Shown here: positions 49,128 to 59,146 of the stretch, in pieces | Layout: each line of letters starts with the position of its first letter | Numbering within the stretch: position 1 is the stretch's first letter | NCBI GenBank assembly: GCA_003254905.1 | Contig: QANU01107820.1 | Location: 312,880 to 376,879, forward strand | DNA from: Nissolia schottii | Taxonomy: Eukaryota; Streptophyta; Magnoliopsida; Fabales; Fabaceae | Direction of reading: 5' to 3' | DNA length: 64,000 nucleotides | Translations under genes and position numbers: made by a program | The notes under the pieces: generated by a model | What the model saw: only the letters and a program-made list of their open reading frames with translations | Told to the model about the DNA's origin: nothing | The model's database searches: none

Positions 49128-49664
49128 GGCTGGCAAAGCATTGTTGCATATGTGAACATAGCATGCTATTATGTCATAGGAATTCCTGTTGGAATTGTGC
49201 TCGGTCATGTCATTAATTTGCAAGTCAAGGTAGTATAGGCTTCATCTTTTCTCCTCTCTTGTTTTTCTTAAAAAAAAAAATGCACTTCAACTTATGCTGC
49301 TTACTAATCAATTAATTAATTTCGCAATCTCTTTCTTCTTTATTTCTACAGGGAATCTGGATTGGGATGTTGTTTGGAACTTTGGTTCAAACTATAATCC
49401 TAACTGTAATCACCTACAAAACTAACTGGGATGAGCAGGTATTTGACAATAAAGTTTAAGGGTATACACTGATAGTGTATATATATCCTTCATTATTAGT
49501 AATTACCAATTCCCTGCGAGTAAATTAATACATATTCATGCATGCATTAATCATGATGAGACCATTATGTTAATGTGCAGGTCGTCATAGCTCGTAACCG
49601 TATTAACAGGTGGTCTAAGGTGGACGGTACAGATCAAGAAACGAAAATAAATACATCAAACTAA
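49128..49664 (+). pseudogene. Last exons of a MATE efflux transporter, captured in Copia
   Basis: Three exon pieces, 49128-49229 (first part cut by the junction), 49352-49438 and 49581-49664, read GWQSIVAYVNIACYYVIGIPVGIVLGHVINLQVK, GIWIGMLFGTLVQTIILTVITYKTNWDEQ and VVIARNRINRWSKVDGTDQETKINTSN-stop. This is the C-terminal end (final two membrane helices and tail) of a plant DTX/MATE proton-coupled exporter; the GWQ..VAYVN...YY..G.P.G motif is typical. GT-AG introns are intact. No upstream MATE exons are present in the window, and both sides are Copia sequence, so it cannot make a transporter. Confidence 0.88.
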
Positions 49665-50540
49665 ACTCCGATGCCATCATTTCAGTCAATCTTAGAACTG
49701 CTAAGAGATTGGTAGAGCAATTGTATGGTTATTCTTATTCGGGGATTTTTTTTTGGTAGCAAGTGCGCATTTGTTAGGAAATCAGAAAAAAGAAACTTGG
49801 AATTGAAGAACTACAAGTTTTATAATTCTTAACAAGTTTGTGCTCCTTTTGCTAAGATGACACTCGTTAGCTTTTCTATTCTTACTTATTCTCAATTTAT
49901 TAACGGTTTTCTGACCAATGCCATTAAATTTTGAGTTGATTAAGTATTTTATGTGTTAAAAAATATACAAATTTTATTTTGTAATACAAAATTATTATTT
50001 ATGTTTTTTTAACAAGGATTGCTAGAACATTTGTTAGTAAAACCCGTTTATTAATGAGTTATGTTATTTAAATTTATTAGTTATGAGCACTTGGTTGATT
50101 CACTAATCATCTGCTATCAAATAAAATCTCAATGAGATGTTGGTCTTGTTAAAATTTCATTTATTAATAATTAATAGTTAGTGAGTTGGTACAATATTTT
50201 ATAATTAACGAGTATAAATAATACATTTTTTGGCCTCAAATTATTTGTTATTTTAGCCAAAAAAAACTGTCCCATATTATCAATCTCACATTTCTAATTG
50301 AAATTTTTTGTTAAGTTTTTAAACATATCTATAATTTATTAAAGCCTTAAAAATAATACTTTTTAATACTTTCTGTTTTATTTTTCCATCACGAAGTACT
50401 TAAATAAGGTTAACTTAGTAAAGTTATTTCTTAAACTATTCTTAATCCTAAGTTTTTTAATACTAATGCATTTAGCCAAAACAACATATAATTTGGGGTA
50501 AAAAGAGTATTTTGATATAAAGAAAAATTTGTGTTGGAAA
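49665..50540. other. Host 3' flank carried inside the Copia element
   Basis: AT-rich sequence after the MATE stop, without Copia similarity, presumably the gene's 3' UTR and flank. The junction with gag-protease lies between about 50430 and 50560. Confidence 0.55.
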
Positions 50541-51960
50541 ATATCACAGTGCCTGCAATGTCAGCTTGGGTAATGGTTCCATCAGGCAATTTCACTTTTA
50601 CAGGCCAGATTGTATGATATGTGTGGAAAGCAGTGAGTGTATGGCACACATGGTATGTAGCACCTGTGTCCATCACCCAATGCCTTGAATTGGTAGATGC
50701 TAAGGACAGAATTATTGGTATACCTGATGGATTTGGTACTGAGATGGTTAATTGGTTAACACTATGAGGAGCCTGTGTAGAACTTTGTTGAAGAAGTGCC
50801 AGCAAAGCTTGCTTCTGTTCTTGAGTGAAAACCAACTCAGAGTTATCCTTCCCTGCCTCCTGATTCATGCTGCTTGTTGAGCTGTTGCTGATGTCTTCAA
50901 GTTCACCGTCAGCAAATATGGTGACATTGTTAGCCACTCTTTCCCTGTACTCCTTGAGTAGGTGAGGGTACTTCTTGAAACACCTCTCAATAGGATGACC
51001 AACCTTTGCACAGAAACTGCAAGTGATGGTTGGATCATATGAAGTTTTGCTTCTGCCAGCAGATGATCTGCCCCCAGCCCTGCCACCTCTACCTCTTCCT
51101 CTTCCTCTTCCATTTCCTGAACTGTTTCCAGAATTATTTCCAGCAGGACTGTGATTCGTGCTACTAAAGAAAGCCTTGGAATCCAGGCCACAATTCAATT
51201 GCCTCTCCTGCTGTGTAAGCAATGAAAATGCAGATGCAATGTTTGGCAGAGGTTTCATTAGCATGAGCTGTGATCTAACTCCAGCATACTGTTCATTCAG
51301 TCCTCGAATGAATCTCACTACATAGTCCTCTCTTCTATAGTTTCTAACTATTTGCATACCACAATCACAGTTATGACCACATGAACAAGCAGGAATGGGC
51401 CTAAAATTGTCCAACTCCTCCCAAATGGACTTCAGCCTTGTGAAATAAGATGTGATGGACATTTCTCCTTGCTTAATTGCATAGAGTTCCTCTTGCAACT
51501 CAGCAATTCGAAATGCATCACCATCAAAATATCTATGAGACAAATCCGACCACAATTCAGCAGCATTATCTAACCACATCACTGATTTCAGAATTTCCTG
51601 GCTTAGTGATTGATGGATCCAAGAAATTACAAACGTATTACATCTTTCCCAAGCAAATGACTGATCATTAGTTACCTCTGGCTGCTTGATCGAACCGTCA
51701 ATGAATCCAAGCTTGTTCTTGGACTTCAAGGCCATGCGCATAGATCTGGACCATGCGTGATAGTTCTGATCTGTGAGAGTTAATGGAATGAGCGCTGTTC
51801 CTGGATTCTCTCCTGGATGCAGGTAATAAGGGCTCATAAAGTCTGTCATGACATTGTGTCGATGATTCTCACGATTGACATTGTCAATCACACGATCGGA
51901 GCCTCCATGATCGGAGCCTTGCGAGGTTGAAGAAGTGTTTGCAATAGGAATCTCTTCCAT
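50431..51960 (-). CDS. Copia gag and N-terminal protease, truncated
   Basis: 509-aa open frame. The N-terminal part has LTLTDQNYHAWSRSMRMAL (about 57-75) of the Retrotran_gag_3 type, then UBN2 gag features (IWEELDNF), a Gly/Arg-rich stretch with GRGRGRGRGGRAGGR, a CCHC zinc knuckle CSFCAKVGHPIERC, and the protease site HWVMDTGATYHVC. The last ~35 residues no longer resemble Copia and run into captured host DNA, so the protease is cut short and integrase is absent. Gag could still be made. Confidence 0.88.
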   Translation of the reverse strand: MEEIPIANTSSTSQGSDHGGSDRVIDNVNRENHRHNVMTDFMSPYYLHPGENPGTALIPLTLTDQNYHAWSRSMRMALKSKNKLGFIDGSIKQPEVTNDQSFAWERCNTFVISWIHQSLSQEILKSVMWLDNAAELWSDLSHRYFDGDAFRIAELQEELYAIKQGEMSITSYFTRLKSIWEELDNFRPIPACSCGHNCDCGMQIVRNYRREDYVVRFIRGLNEQYAGVRSQLMLMKPLPNIASAFSLLTQQERQLNCGLDSKAFFSSTNHSPAGNNSGNSSGNGRGRGRGRGGRAGGRSSAGRSKTSYDPTITCSFCAKVGHPIERCFKKYPHLLKEYRERVANNVTIFADGELEDISNSSTSSMNQEAGKDNSELVFTQEQKQALLALLQQSSTQAPHSVNQLTISVPNPSGIPIILSLASTNSRHWVMDTGATYHVCHTLTAFHTYHTIWPVKVKLPDGTITQADIAGTVIFSNTNFSLYQNTLFTPNYMLFWLNALVLKNLGLRIV

Positions 51961-52211
51961 GAAGAAGCAAAGATGAGTACTGCAATTCGTCTATGAATCT
52001 CAAGGAATTGAAAACAAATTCCGAAGCTCGGCGACAGAATTATCCACACGCTTACAAAAATTCTCCAAGAAATTCAGCAATTCAAGGTGAACCAGCTGAA
52101 TCTCGAGAACTCAGAGCAATGCGGTTGCAGCAAAAGTTCAGAGAGTAATGAGATGAAAGAAATTCAGAGATTATGGCGCAGCAGAGCTTCAAAAGTGAAG
52201 CTCTGATACCA

Positions 52212-52564
52212 TGTGAAAATCTTGGACCAATCTCAGTTCAAGATCCATGGCAAATGCAGCCAATAAAATGAGAGAAAGATGATGAAGCCAAGAACAATGT
52301 AAATGGTTGAATTGGAATTCTTATTCAGTAATGCAGCCAAGCTGCAAATATATACAAGCAGAGTCGGTTGGAAATTCAAATGAAATTACAAGTAAATTAC
52401 AAGTAAATTTGCATTAAATACATTCACAATGCAACTGAAACTGAATTAAGTAACAGCCACAATTACAAGCAGCAACCATAACAGCATAACTGTTTTTCGT
52501 GCCATTTTCACAGCCGCAGCCCGCAGCTCCTTCTGTTGCTGCTTGCTTGCTCACCCTGCTCACA
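52212..52564 (-). repeat. 5' LTR of the Copia element
   Basis: 353 bp, three transitions from the 3' LTR. Followed on the minus strand by the initiator-tRNA primer-binding site. Confidence 0.93.
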
Positions 52565-53160
52565 ATCCAACCAAAATGAGTGTGCCTTAACGAATTATGA
52601 ATTGTTGATTTTGTTTTTTCAGACCATGAAGCGTTGACTTGGTCTATAGTATTGCATTATTTTGAGTTTTCTGAAGCTGAACACGTGACTCACGTGGTAA
52701 GCCTTAACCATTCAATCACGTTCTATTTGAAAAATAACAAAAGATTATTATATTATAAAAGATTTTATAGCCCAAATAATAAGATTCCATTCTTAGAGAT
52801 CAATCTCGTCAAACAGTGTCTCTCGAACGAACACTGCCACCAGACACTTATTCGGAAACCAATGTTCGTACTCATAAAAAGGTAGAGTCTTGTCATAAAA
52901 AATAAAGTGAGAAAAACAAAGTAAAAGACTTATATTTTGTGAATGTAATTGTTAATTGTCAAAAAAATAAGTAATACAAAAATCATTTTTCTCTCCCACT
53001 GATATTTGTATGCATCATCTCTCTAATTATATTTTAGTTTTTGTAGTAAGTGTAGTAATACATCTCTATTTGAACATTCCTCACCTTGATTATTCTTATT
53101 TATACACACATTTTTCTCAACAAGCAAGCCGGGGTGAGAGGATGAAAAAGTAAGGCAGCA
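52565..53160. other. Polyphenol oxidase upstream region
   Basis: AT-rich; no gene seen. The frame 52634-52885 has no recognisable motif. Confidence 0.45.
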
Positions 53161-56100
53161 ATGACTAGTCTTTCAAGGCTTCTCCTCCCTGCAACCTTTG
53201 CCTTCATTATTGTCATATTGCTAATACCCTTAATCCCCTTAGTGAACAACACCCTCTCCATCTTCACCATCAATTTTGCCCTTTCTAATTACTTTGCCTC
53301 ATTTCATGGAAAAATTCCAAACCAACCCAATTCATATTGGAGATTTTCTTTGAAAAATCCTTTCATAGGCTTTGAAGGCATCAGTCACAACAAACCTTCT
53401 TCCAAAAAATCTAGAGCATTATCCCCTGACATAACCAATTGTGGCCCTTCCAATTTGCCTCCTCATGCAATTACATCTCCAAATTGTTGTCCAATTTTGC
53501 CATCACCATTCAAGTTCATAGATTTCAACGATTTTGCAAATTCCAATAATACCCTCCGAGTCAGGAGACCAGCACATTTGGTAGATGATGAGTACATAGC
53601 CAAGTTTGAAAAGGGCATAGCTCTCATGAAAGCCCTCCCCAAAGATGATCCTAGAAATTTCATTGAACAAGCCAAGGTTCATTGTGCTTATTGCAATGGT
53701 GGCTACCCTCAAAAACCACCCTTCCAACATCTCAAAATGGATATCCATAGGTCATGGCTTTTCTACCCTTTCCACCGTTGGTACATCTATTTTTTTGAGA
53801 GAATCTTGGGGAATCTAGTTGGGGACCCAGCTTTTGCTCTGCCATTTTGGAATTGGGATGCCATAGAAGGTATGCAAATTCCATCATATTTCACAAACCC
53901 AAATTCATCACTTAACCACAAACTTCGACACTACGATCACATGCCACCCCATTTGGTTGATCTTAACTATTATGTGAATGCTGAGCCTATCCCACATGAC
54001 CAACAAGTTTCCTTCAACCTTGCTTTGATGTACAAGCAAATGGTATTGGCCAACACCAAAGAGTTGTTCATGGGAAGCCCTTATCGTCTTGGAGACAAGG
54101 CTCAACCAGGTATTGATAAAGAGATGTTTGTATTAGGTTCATTCTCTCAACAACTATTTTAGTCCAAGGGTTTTTATTCGATTAGATCAAAATTTTATTG
54201 TTTAAAGTTCTAAGATCACTATTACATTCACTCTAAGTTACTGAAACTTCACAGTGCTTGATAAGGTTGAGAAATGTTTTGTTAAAATCTCTTTAAAAAA
54301 AAAAATCTAGCGAAAAAAGCCTTTATTTTTGTTTTGGAAAAAAATAGTAAATTATTTTGTAATAAAATAGTAAATCTTTAGTCCAAGAATAAATTGTTTT
54401 TGTAAAAAAAAAAACACCTTGAACTCGAATATGTAGTTGAGTACAAGTTTATCTACTAATTAATCTTGATTGCATAATTATAAATCTCTATAAATTTGAA
54501 CATGGATCCTCACTTCTTGTCTTCAAATTTTTCTCCCTTCAATCTACAGAGAGATAAAATAAGTTGAAGAGAGAATTCCTTTTTGTATTTATTGCATAGA
54601 AAAATCTCCCAATACTATATTCTTCACTCGTTAATTGTTCGTCAAAAATTGAAATTAATCTTCACCGACACTAAAATTGTGAGCACTGGTCTTCAAAGTA
54701 GTAATTATGACGACCCGAGCCTTCTCTTAACATGTTAGTTTTATTTATTTATGAGTAAATTATCTTGAGCTTTCATAAGGTACAGTACAACTACATTGAC
54801 TCCATTTATAATTTTTAAAAAGGTTAAATATATTTTTAATCTCTTATAAATTATAAATTTTGTGTTTTATTTTTGATAAATTTTTTATTACGAAATAGTT
54901 TAAAAAAATTGTAGGTTTTAGTCACTACCGTTTAGATGGACCATTAACTGCTGATATGACAGTTAACTTGACCATGTGGCAAGTCACGTGCACGGCACAT
55001 TACCCTCTTAACCCAACCATTCCCTATACCCGACCCGCATGCATGGTTGCGTTAAGTCCTCACATGCATGGCATGTGACGTGCCACGTGACTAAGTTAAC
55101 TGTCACATCTACCGTTAACGATCTATATAAACTGCAATGACTAAAATCTATCAAAAAAAATTTATCAGAGACTATTTCCTAACAAAAATTTATCAGGATA
55201 AAACACAATTTGTGATTTATGAGAGATTAAAAACATATTTAACTTTTTTTAAAATTACACGGCCTTTCTTTATATAAAAGAATTAGACGTCATTTGTTAT
55301 TAAGAAGTTTTTTTATTTCATTATGTCATTCACATTTTCATGCTTAACAAACTTTATAACTCTCCTCTAACCCTCTCTTGCGTGTAAGATCATATGAGGG
55401 TTGTGAAGTCGCATAAGAGATACCCAAATGGGGGATTGTGACGTCCGCTGGTTGTAAAAAATGTGAGGGACTTAATAAAAACAAACTTTAAGAACAATTG
55501 TATTCACTGTTAACTCTATTATAATTAGGGGAGATAAATATTCATCATGGGAGGACATTGTAATTTTGCAAAACTAAAGGGACAGTGATATAATTTCACT
55601 AAACTTGGGGGAGTTCAATGTCCTTCATCATTTATTTATTTATTTATTTATCCAAACTAACATATTCTGTTATCCATCCTTGGTTTCACAGGCATTGGTT
55701 CAGCGGAGCTTGCTCCTCACAACACTGTCCATAAATGGACAGGTGCAGCTGACACACCAAACCATGAGGACATGGGAACTTTCTACACAGCTGCCAGGGA
55801 CCCCATCTTCTATTCTCATCACTCTAATTTGGATCGATTGTGGGAAGTATGGAAGAAATTGGATGGTGGTAGTAGAAGAGGATATAATGAGGATCCAGAT
55901 TGGTCAGATGCTGAATTTTTCTTCTATGATGAGAATATTAATCTTGTTAGAGTCAAAATAAGGGATTGCTTTGATACCAAGAAACTGGGGTATGTTTATG
56001 AAGATGTTGATCTCCCTTGGCTAAGTACTCCACCTACACCAAGAAGGAATAAGATGCAAAGGGAGGAGGCAAAGAAGGATCCAATTTTGAAATTACCAAA

Positions 56101-56491
56101 ATTTCCTTTGATTTTGGATTCCAAGGTGAGTGTTATTGTGAAGAGGCCTAAGAGATTGAGGAGCAAGGTGGAGAAAGAGAAAGAGGAGGAGGTTTTGGTG
56201 ATTGAAGGGGTTGAGTACGGAAGGGACAAAGATGTTAAATTTGATGTCCATATTGATGATGATGAAGACATGCCTAGTGGCATTGACAAAACAGAGTTTC
56301 TTGGGACATTTATGAGTGTGCCACATGCAAGTGGGCACAAAATCAATACCCGGTATAAGGTTGGTATATCCAAAGTATTGGAGAGCTTGGAAGCAGAGGA
56401 AGATGGTGAGGTTGTGGTCACACTGGTACCAAAGGTTGGCAAAGGAGAGGTCATCGTTGGAAGCATCAAGATTGAGCTTATACCAAAATAG
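53161..56491 (+). CDS. PPO: Polyphenol oxidase (tyrosinase-type copper enzyme)
   Basis: Two exons, 53161-54109 and 55692-56491, join through a split Gly codon to 582 aa, normal for plant PPO. The enzyme oxidises o-diphenols (and sometimes monophenols) to quinones. Copper A site: H174 (in HCAYC, with C175/C178 for the thioether), H196 (DIHRSW) and H205 (FHRWY). Copper B site: H326 and H330 (HNTVHKW) and the HH pair at 359-360 (SHHSNLDRLW). Then the DWL domain (DPDWSDAEFFFYDEN) and KFDV domain (DVKFDVHIDDDEDMPSG). N-terminal cysteines C94, C109 and C110 fit the conserved disulphides. Odd point: the N-terminus (residues 5-28) is one long hydrophobic segment, like a secretory signal or anchor, not a Ser-rich plastid transit peptide with a twin-Arg thylakoid signal. 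Confidence 0.92.
54822..55243. mobile_element. Long-inverted-repeat MITE in the PPO intron
   Basis: The left arm 'gttaaatatatttttaatctct...' pairs with the right arm '...agagattaaaaacatatttaac' over about 180 bases, with a GC-rich centre (CACGTG and GTGCCACGTGAC motifs). This matches the general design of legume elements with TTTTTAGTCCCT-like ends, here mutated. Flanking A/T runs prevent a clear target duplication. Confidence 0.7.
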
Positions 56492-56640
56492 GAATCGACT
56501 AGTCTAGTACCTCACTGCGATTCACGGCAAGATTAAACAATTAAAATATAAAATCAGTTTAAATGATAAATATATTAGTTTGATATCATCTTGTATTTGC
56601 TTGTAATTACAAGAATGTGTAATTTTCTTTTGTTGCAATA

Positions 56641-56754
56641 AGAATGTGTATTTTCAATAGTAGTACACATTTTGATTATATACTTGAGTTTGACTAATTT
56701 TATAGTGTAGTAGCCGTGTGATGCATAAGAAGATTAAAAAAATTTAAATAAAAA

Positions 56755-56793
<39 letters not shown>

Positions 56794-56937
56794 ANAAGAA
56801 TGTGTATTTTCAATAGTAGTACACATTTTGATTATATACTTAAGTTTGACTAATTTTATAGTGTAGTACCCGTGTGATGCATAAGAAGATTAAAAAAATT
56901 TAAATAAAAGATATATATATATATATATATATATATT
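56641..56937. repeat. 156-bp tandem duplication ending in TA microsatellites
   Basis: Two near-identical units (starting AGAATGTGTATTTTCAATAG at 56641 and 56797) each end in a (TA)n tract; an N at 56795 marks the junction. Only two substitutions and one AA indel separate the units, so it is either very recent or an assembly artefact. Confidence 0.85.
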
Positions 56938-58193
56938 AAATCAATAATATCACTGTGCAATTATAACAACGTTTAAATATATATTTTAAAATTAATCATC
57001 ATTTACTACTTTGATTGAGAAATGGAGACACGTAATTAGTAAAATAAATAAAGAAGGATGCGTACTCAACTAACTATATGATTTATAATATTTTTTTTCT
57101 CGATAAATTATCAAACATATAGAGGAATAGGAAAAGATACAAAATATAGTATAATAGCAGCAACCACGAAAACCAAACATGCACTACATCATACTTCAAT
57201 TAGTCACTGCCTTATACATAACATGAAACTAAATCTATAGCATAACAGTAGCCCCTAAAAATTAGCCACCATTCCCTACGACAACAAAAAGAATTCACTA
57301 AATTAGGAAAAATTCTCAAATATATTGCCTAGATTATCAAAAAACTAATTCTACCATACACAAAAAAATTGTGGATGGTCAAGAAATTCTCGTTAAAGTT
57401 TTATTATTTACTATTATTATCTTTAAGAAGCATACCAAATAGGTATCAATATTTGGGAAAAGGAAAAAATTTTGGGAATATGAATCAAATATAATGCATC
57501 GAGCACCAATTTTTTTTATATGCATTGATATGCTTGATCTTCCACTATGCATAGAGAGGAGAGAAAAAAAGTTAGGCATTTATCATTCTTTCTAATGGAA
57601 ATGAATGACACTCTTAACAAACTTAATGCATTGAGTACCGGAAAAAAAAATTAATTCATTCATATGGCACCAAAATTTAAATTGTTTTGGTTCAAATAAA
57701 GATCATTCAATAATACTAACAAAGCCTAACATAGTCGGTAGATGACTAAGCTCCTTAAACATTTGGTTAGGGATTCGATTCTTAACAGTATGAATGGACT
57801 TAAAGGGAGATTAGTTGCTATTGGCAGCGGACACCTCCCGAGGAACTAAAAAAGAGCATTCATTAATTTGTCCATCATCATTTATAAATTAGAGGAAAAT
57901 AGAACTCACTGCAGCATGTCATGATTAATTATGTGCAATAAGAAAGGAAAATTATAGTTTAAAAAATTATAGTTAAGTATGTGTAATGAGAAAGTTGATT
58001 ATAGATAAACGTAAACATTTGAGAATGTGAATAGTTAATAACTCTTGAAGTTTAAATTTCTCATAACTATTCACCTTCCACACTAATCCTTTAAGATTGA
58101 ATAAGAGAAAATTATAATTAAAAAATTTATAGTTTAAAACTTCCAAGAGTAAAAATAAAAAGAACTATAAATAAATAATACTTTGGGCTATTG
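56938..58193. other. AT-rich spacer
   Basis: No gene seen. Confidence 0.45.
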
Positions 58194-59146
58194 TGTGACG
58201 GGCTCTTCGACGTGGACCGTTACACATATAAGTAGAGATTTACATGCTTAGATATGATATGATATGATAGGATTAGATTGGAAATTCTTAATAAGTAGTA
58301 ACTTAGGATGTGTTAATTTTAATAACTAGTAAATAGTAATGAGTCATAGTTAGATCACCAATCTTAATTGATATCATATTCAGTAATCCATGTGAATCCT
58401 AGGATAATAGACTCATGATTTCAGTATTATTGTTGATTGTTATAATGTAGTTTCTTGGCACGAGTTCAGTGTACTTAGTGAGTCACAGATATGGGTTCAA
58501 CGTACCCTTATCTTGTACCGCAAGGATTTATCCAAACGAAGCAAGGTTGGAATTGTTCCTCCTTGACCAAGGTTGAGACTTGTCTCTTCTCGACCCCTCA
58601 GTTGGAGGTGGAAACATTTACTCAATGATTCTTCTCAGTATAACTCAGACAATAGTATTGTATACCCAATATTCATTTGCTTCTTGAATATTTAGTTATT
58701 TATTTATTTCCAATTAATTATATACATGTTTATTATGTTCAGTATATGCTACATGAGTGGTATAGTGATACTCATTCACTAAGTTGACAACTCACCCCCC
58801 TATCATATTGGTTTCAGATACAATCGAAGATCTAGATAACGGGCTTATTGTCCAGTAGCAGTTGGATTTCAACGTTAGTGGATGAGCTCCACTTTGCAGT
58901 GGGTCTGTCAGTCTTTATTTCAGTTAGTTAGTTATGCTCCAAATAATTTAAGCAGGATTGCGACACACTATATTAATGTTGTTTTATCTCAGTTGATTTA
59001 TTAGAACTCAAATGTAAACCATTTTGTATACTTCAATATTACATTTATGCTAGTATTTATTTAATTGATCGCATGTATTAGTCACGTTAGAAATTCGGTA
59101 GGGACGATGTCCCTACGTGCAGTCACTCCCGGATTTTGGTGTGACA
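58194..59146 (+). mobile_element. Probable solo LTR (Ty3/Gypsy type)
   Basis: Begins TGTGACGGGC and ends GGATTTTGGTGTGACA, the terminal style of plant Gypsy (Tekay-like) LTRs, and includes 'gtagggacgatgtccctacg', a hairpin near the 3' end. About 953 bp with no second copy and no coding region adjacent. The flanking five bases do not match (TATTG, CATAA), so the boundaries remain uncertain. Confidence 0.5.

Larger units (their letters stand above)
48213..52564 (-). mobile_element. Young Copia LTR retrotransposon containing a host MATE gene segment
   Basis: LTRs 48213-48565 and 52212-52564 are both 353 bp, start TGTGAAAATC and end CTGCTCACA, and differ at only three sites, all transitions (about 99 percent identity). 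On the minus strand the primer-binding site TGGTATCAGAGC (52200-52211) follows the 5' LTR, gag-protease occupies 51960 to about 50500, RNase H lies at about 49127-48572, and a G-rich polypurine tract abuts the 3' LTR at 48566-48580. Integrase and most of reverse transcriptase are missing; in their place (about 49120-50540) is plus-strand MATE gene sequence. The flanking five bases differ (ATACC and ATCCA), so no valid target duplication is seen. Confidence 0.9.

Noticed and set aside
49128..49664. A functional short MATE gene starting inside the Copia element
   Set aside because: Only the last two helices remain, there is no start or promoter, and the left edge is RNase H sequence.
50865..51191. 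Glu-rich minus frame within Copia gag
   Set aside because: Frame-shifted shadow of the Gly/Arg-rich gag stretch.
54050..54162. PPO ending at 54162 as a short protein
   Set aside because: This is intron read-through past the donor at 54110; copper B would be lost.
55605..56507. Alternative frames on both strands across PPO exon 2
   Set aside because: The frame joined to exon 1 holds the copper B, DWL and KFDV motifs; the others are shadows.
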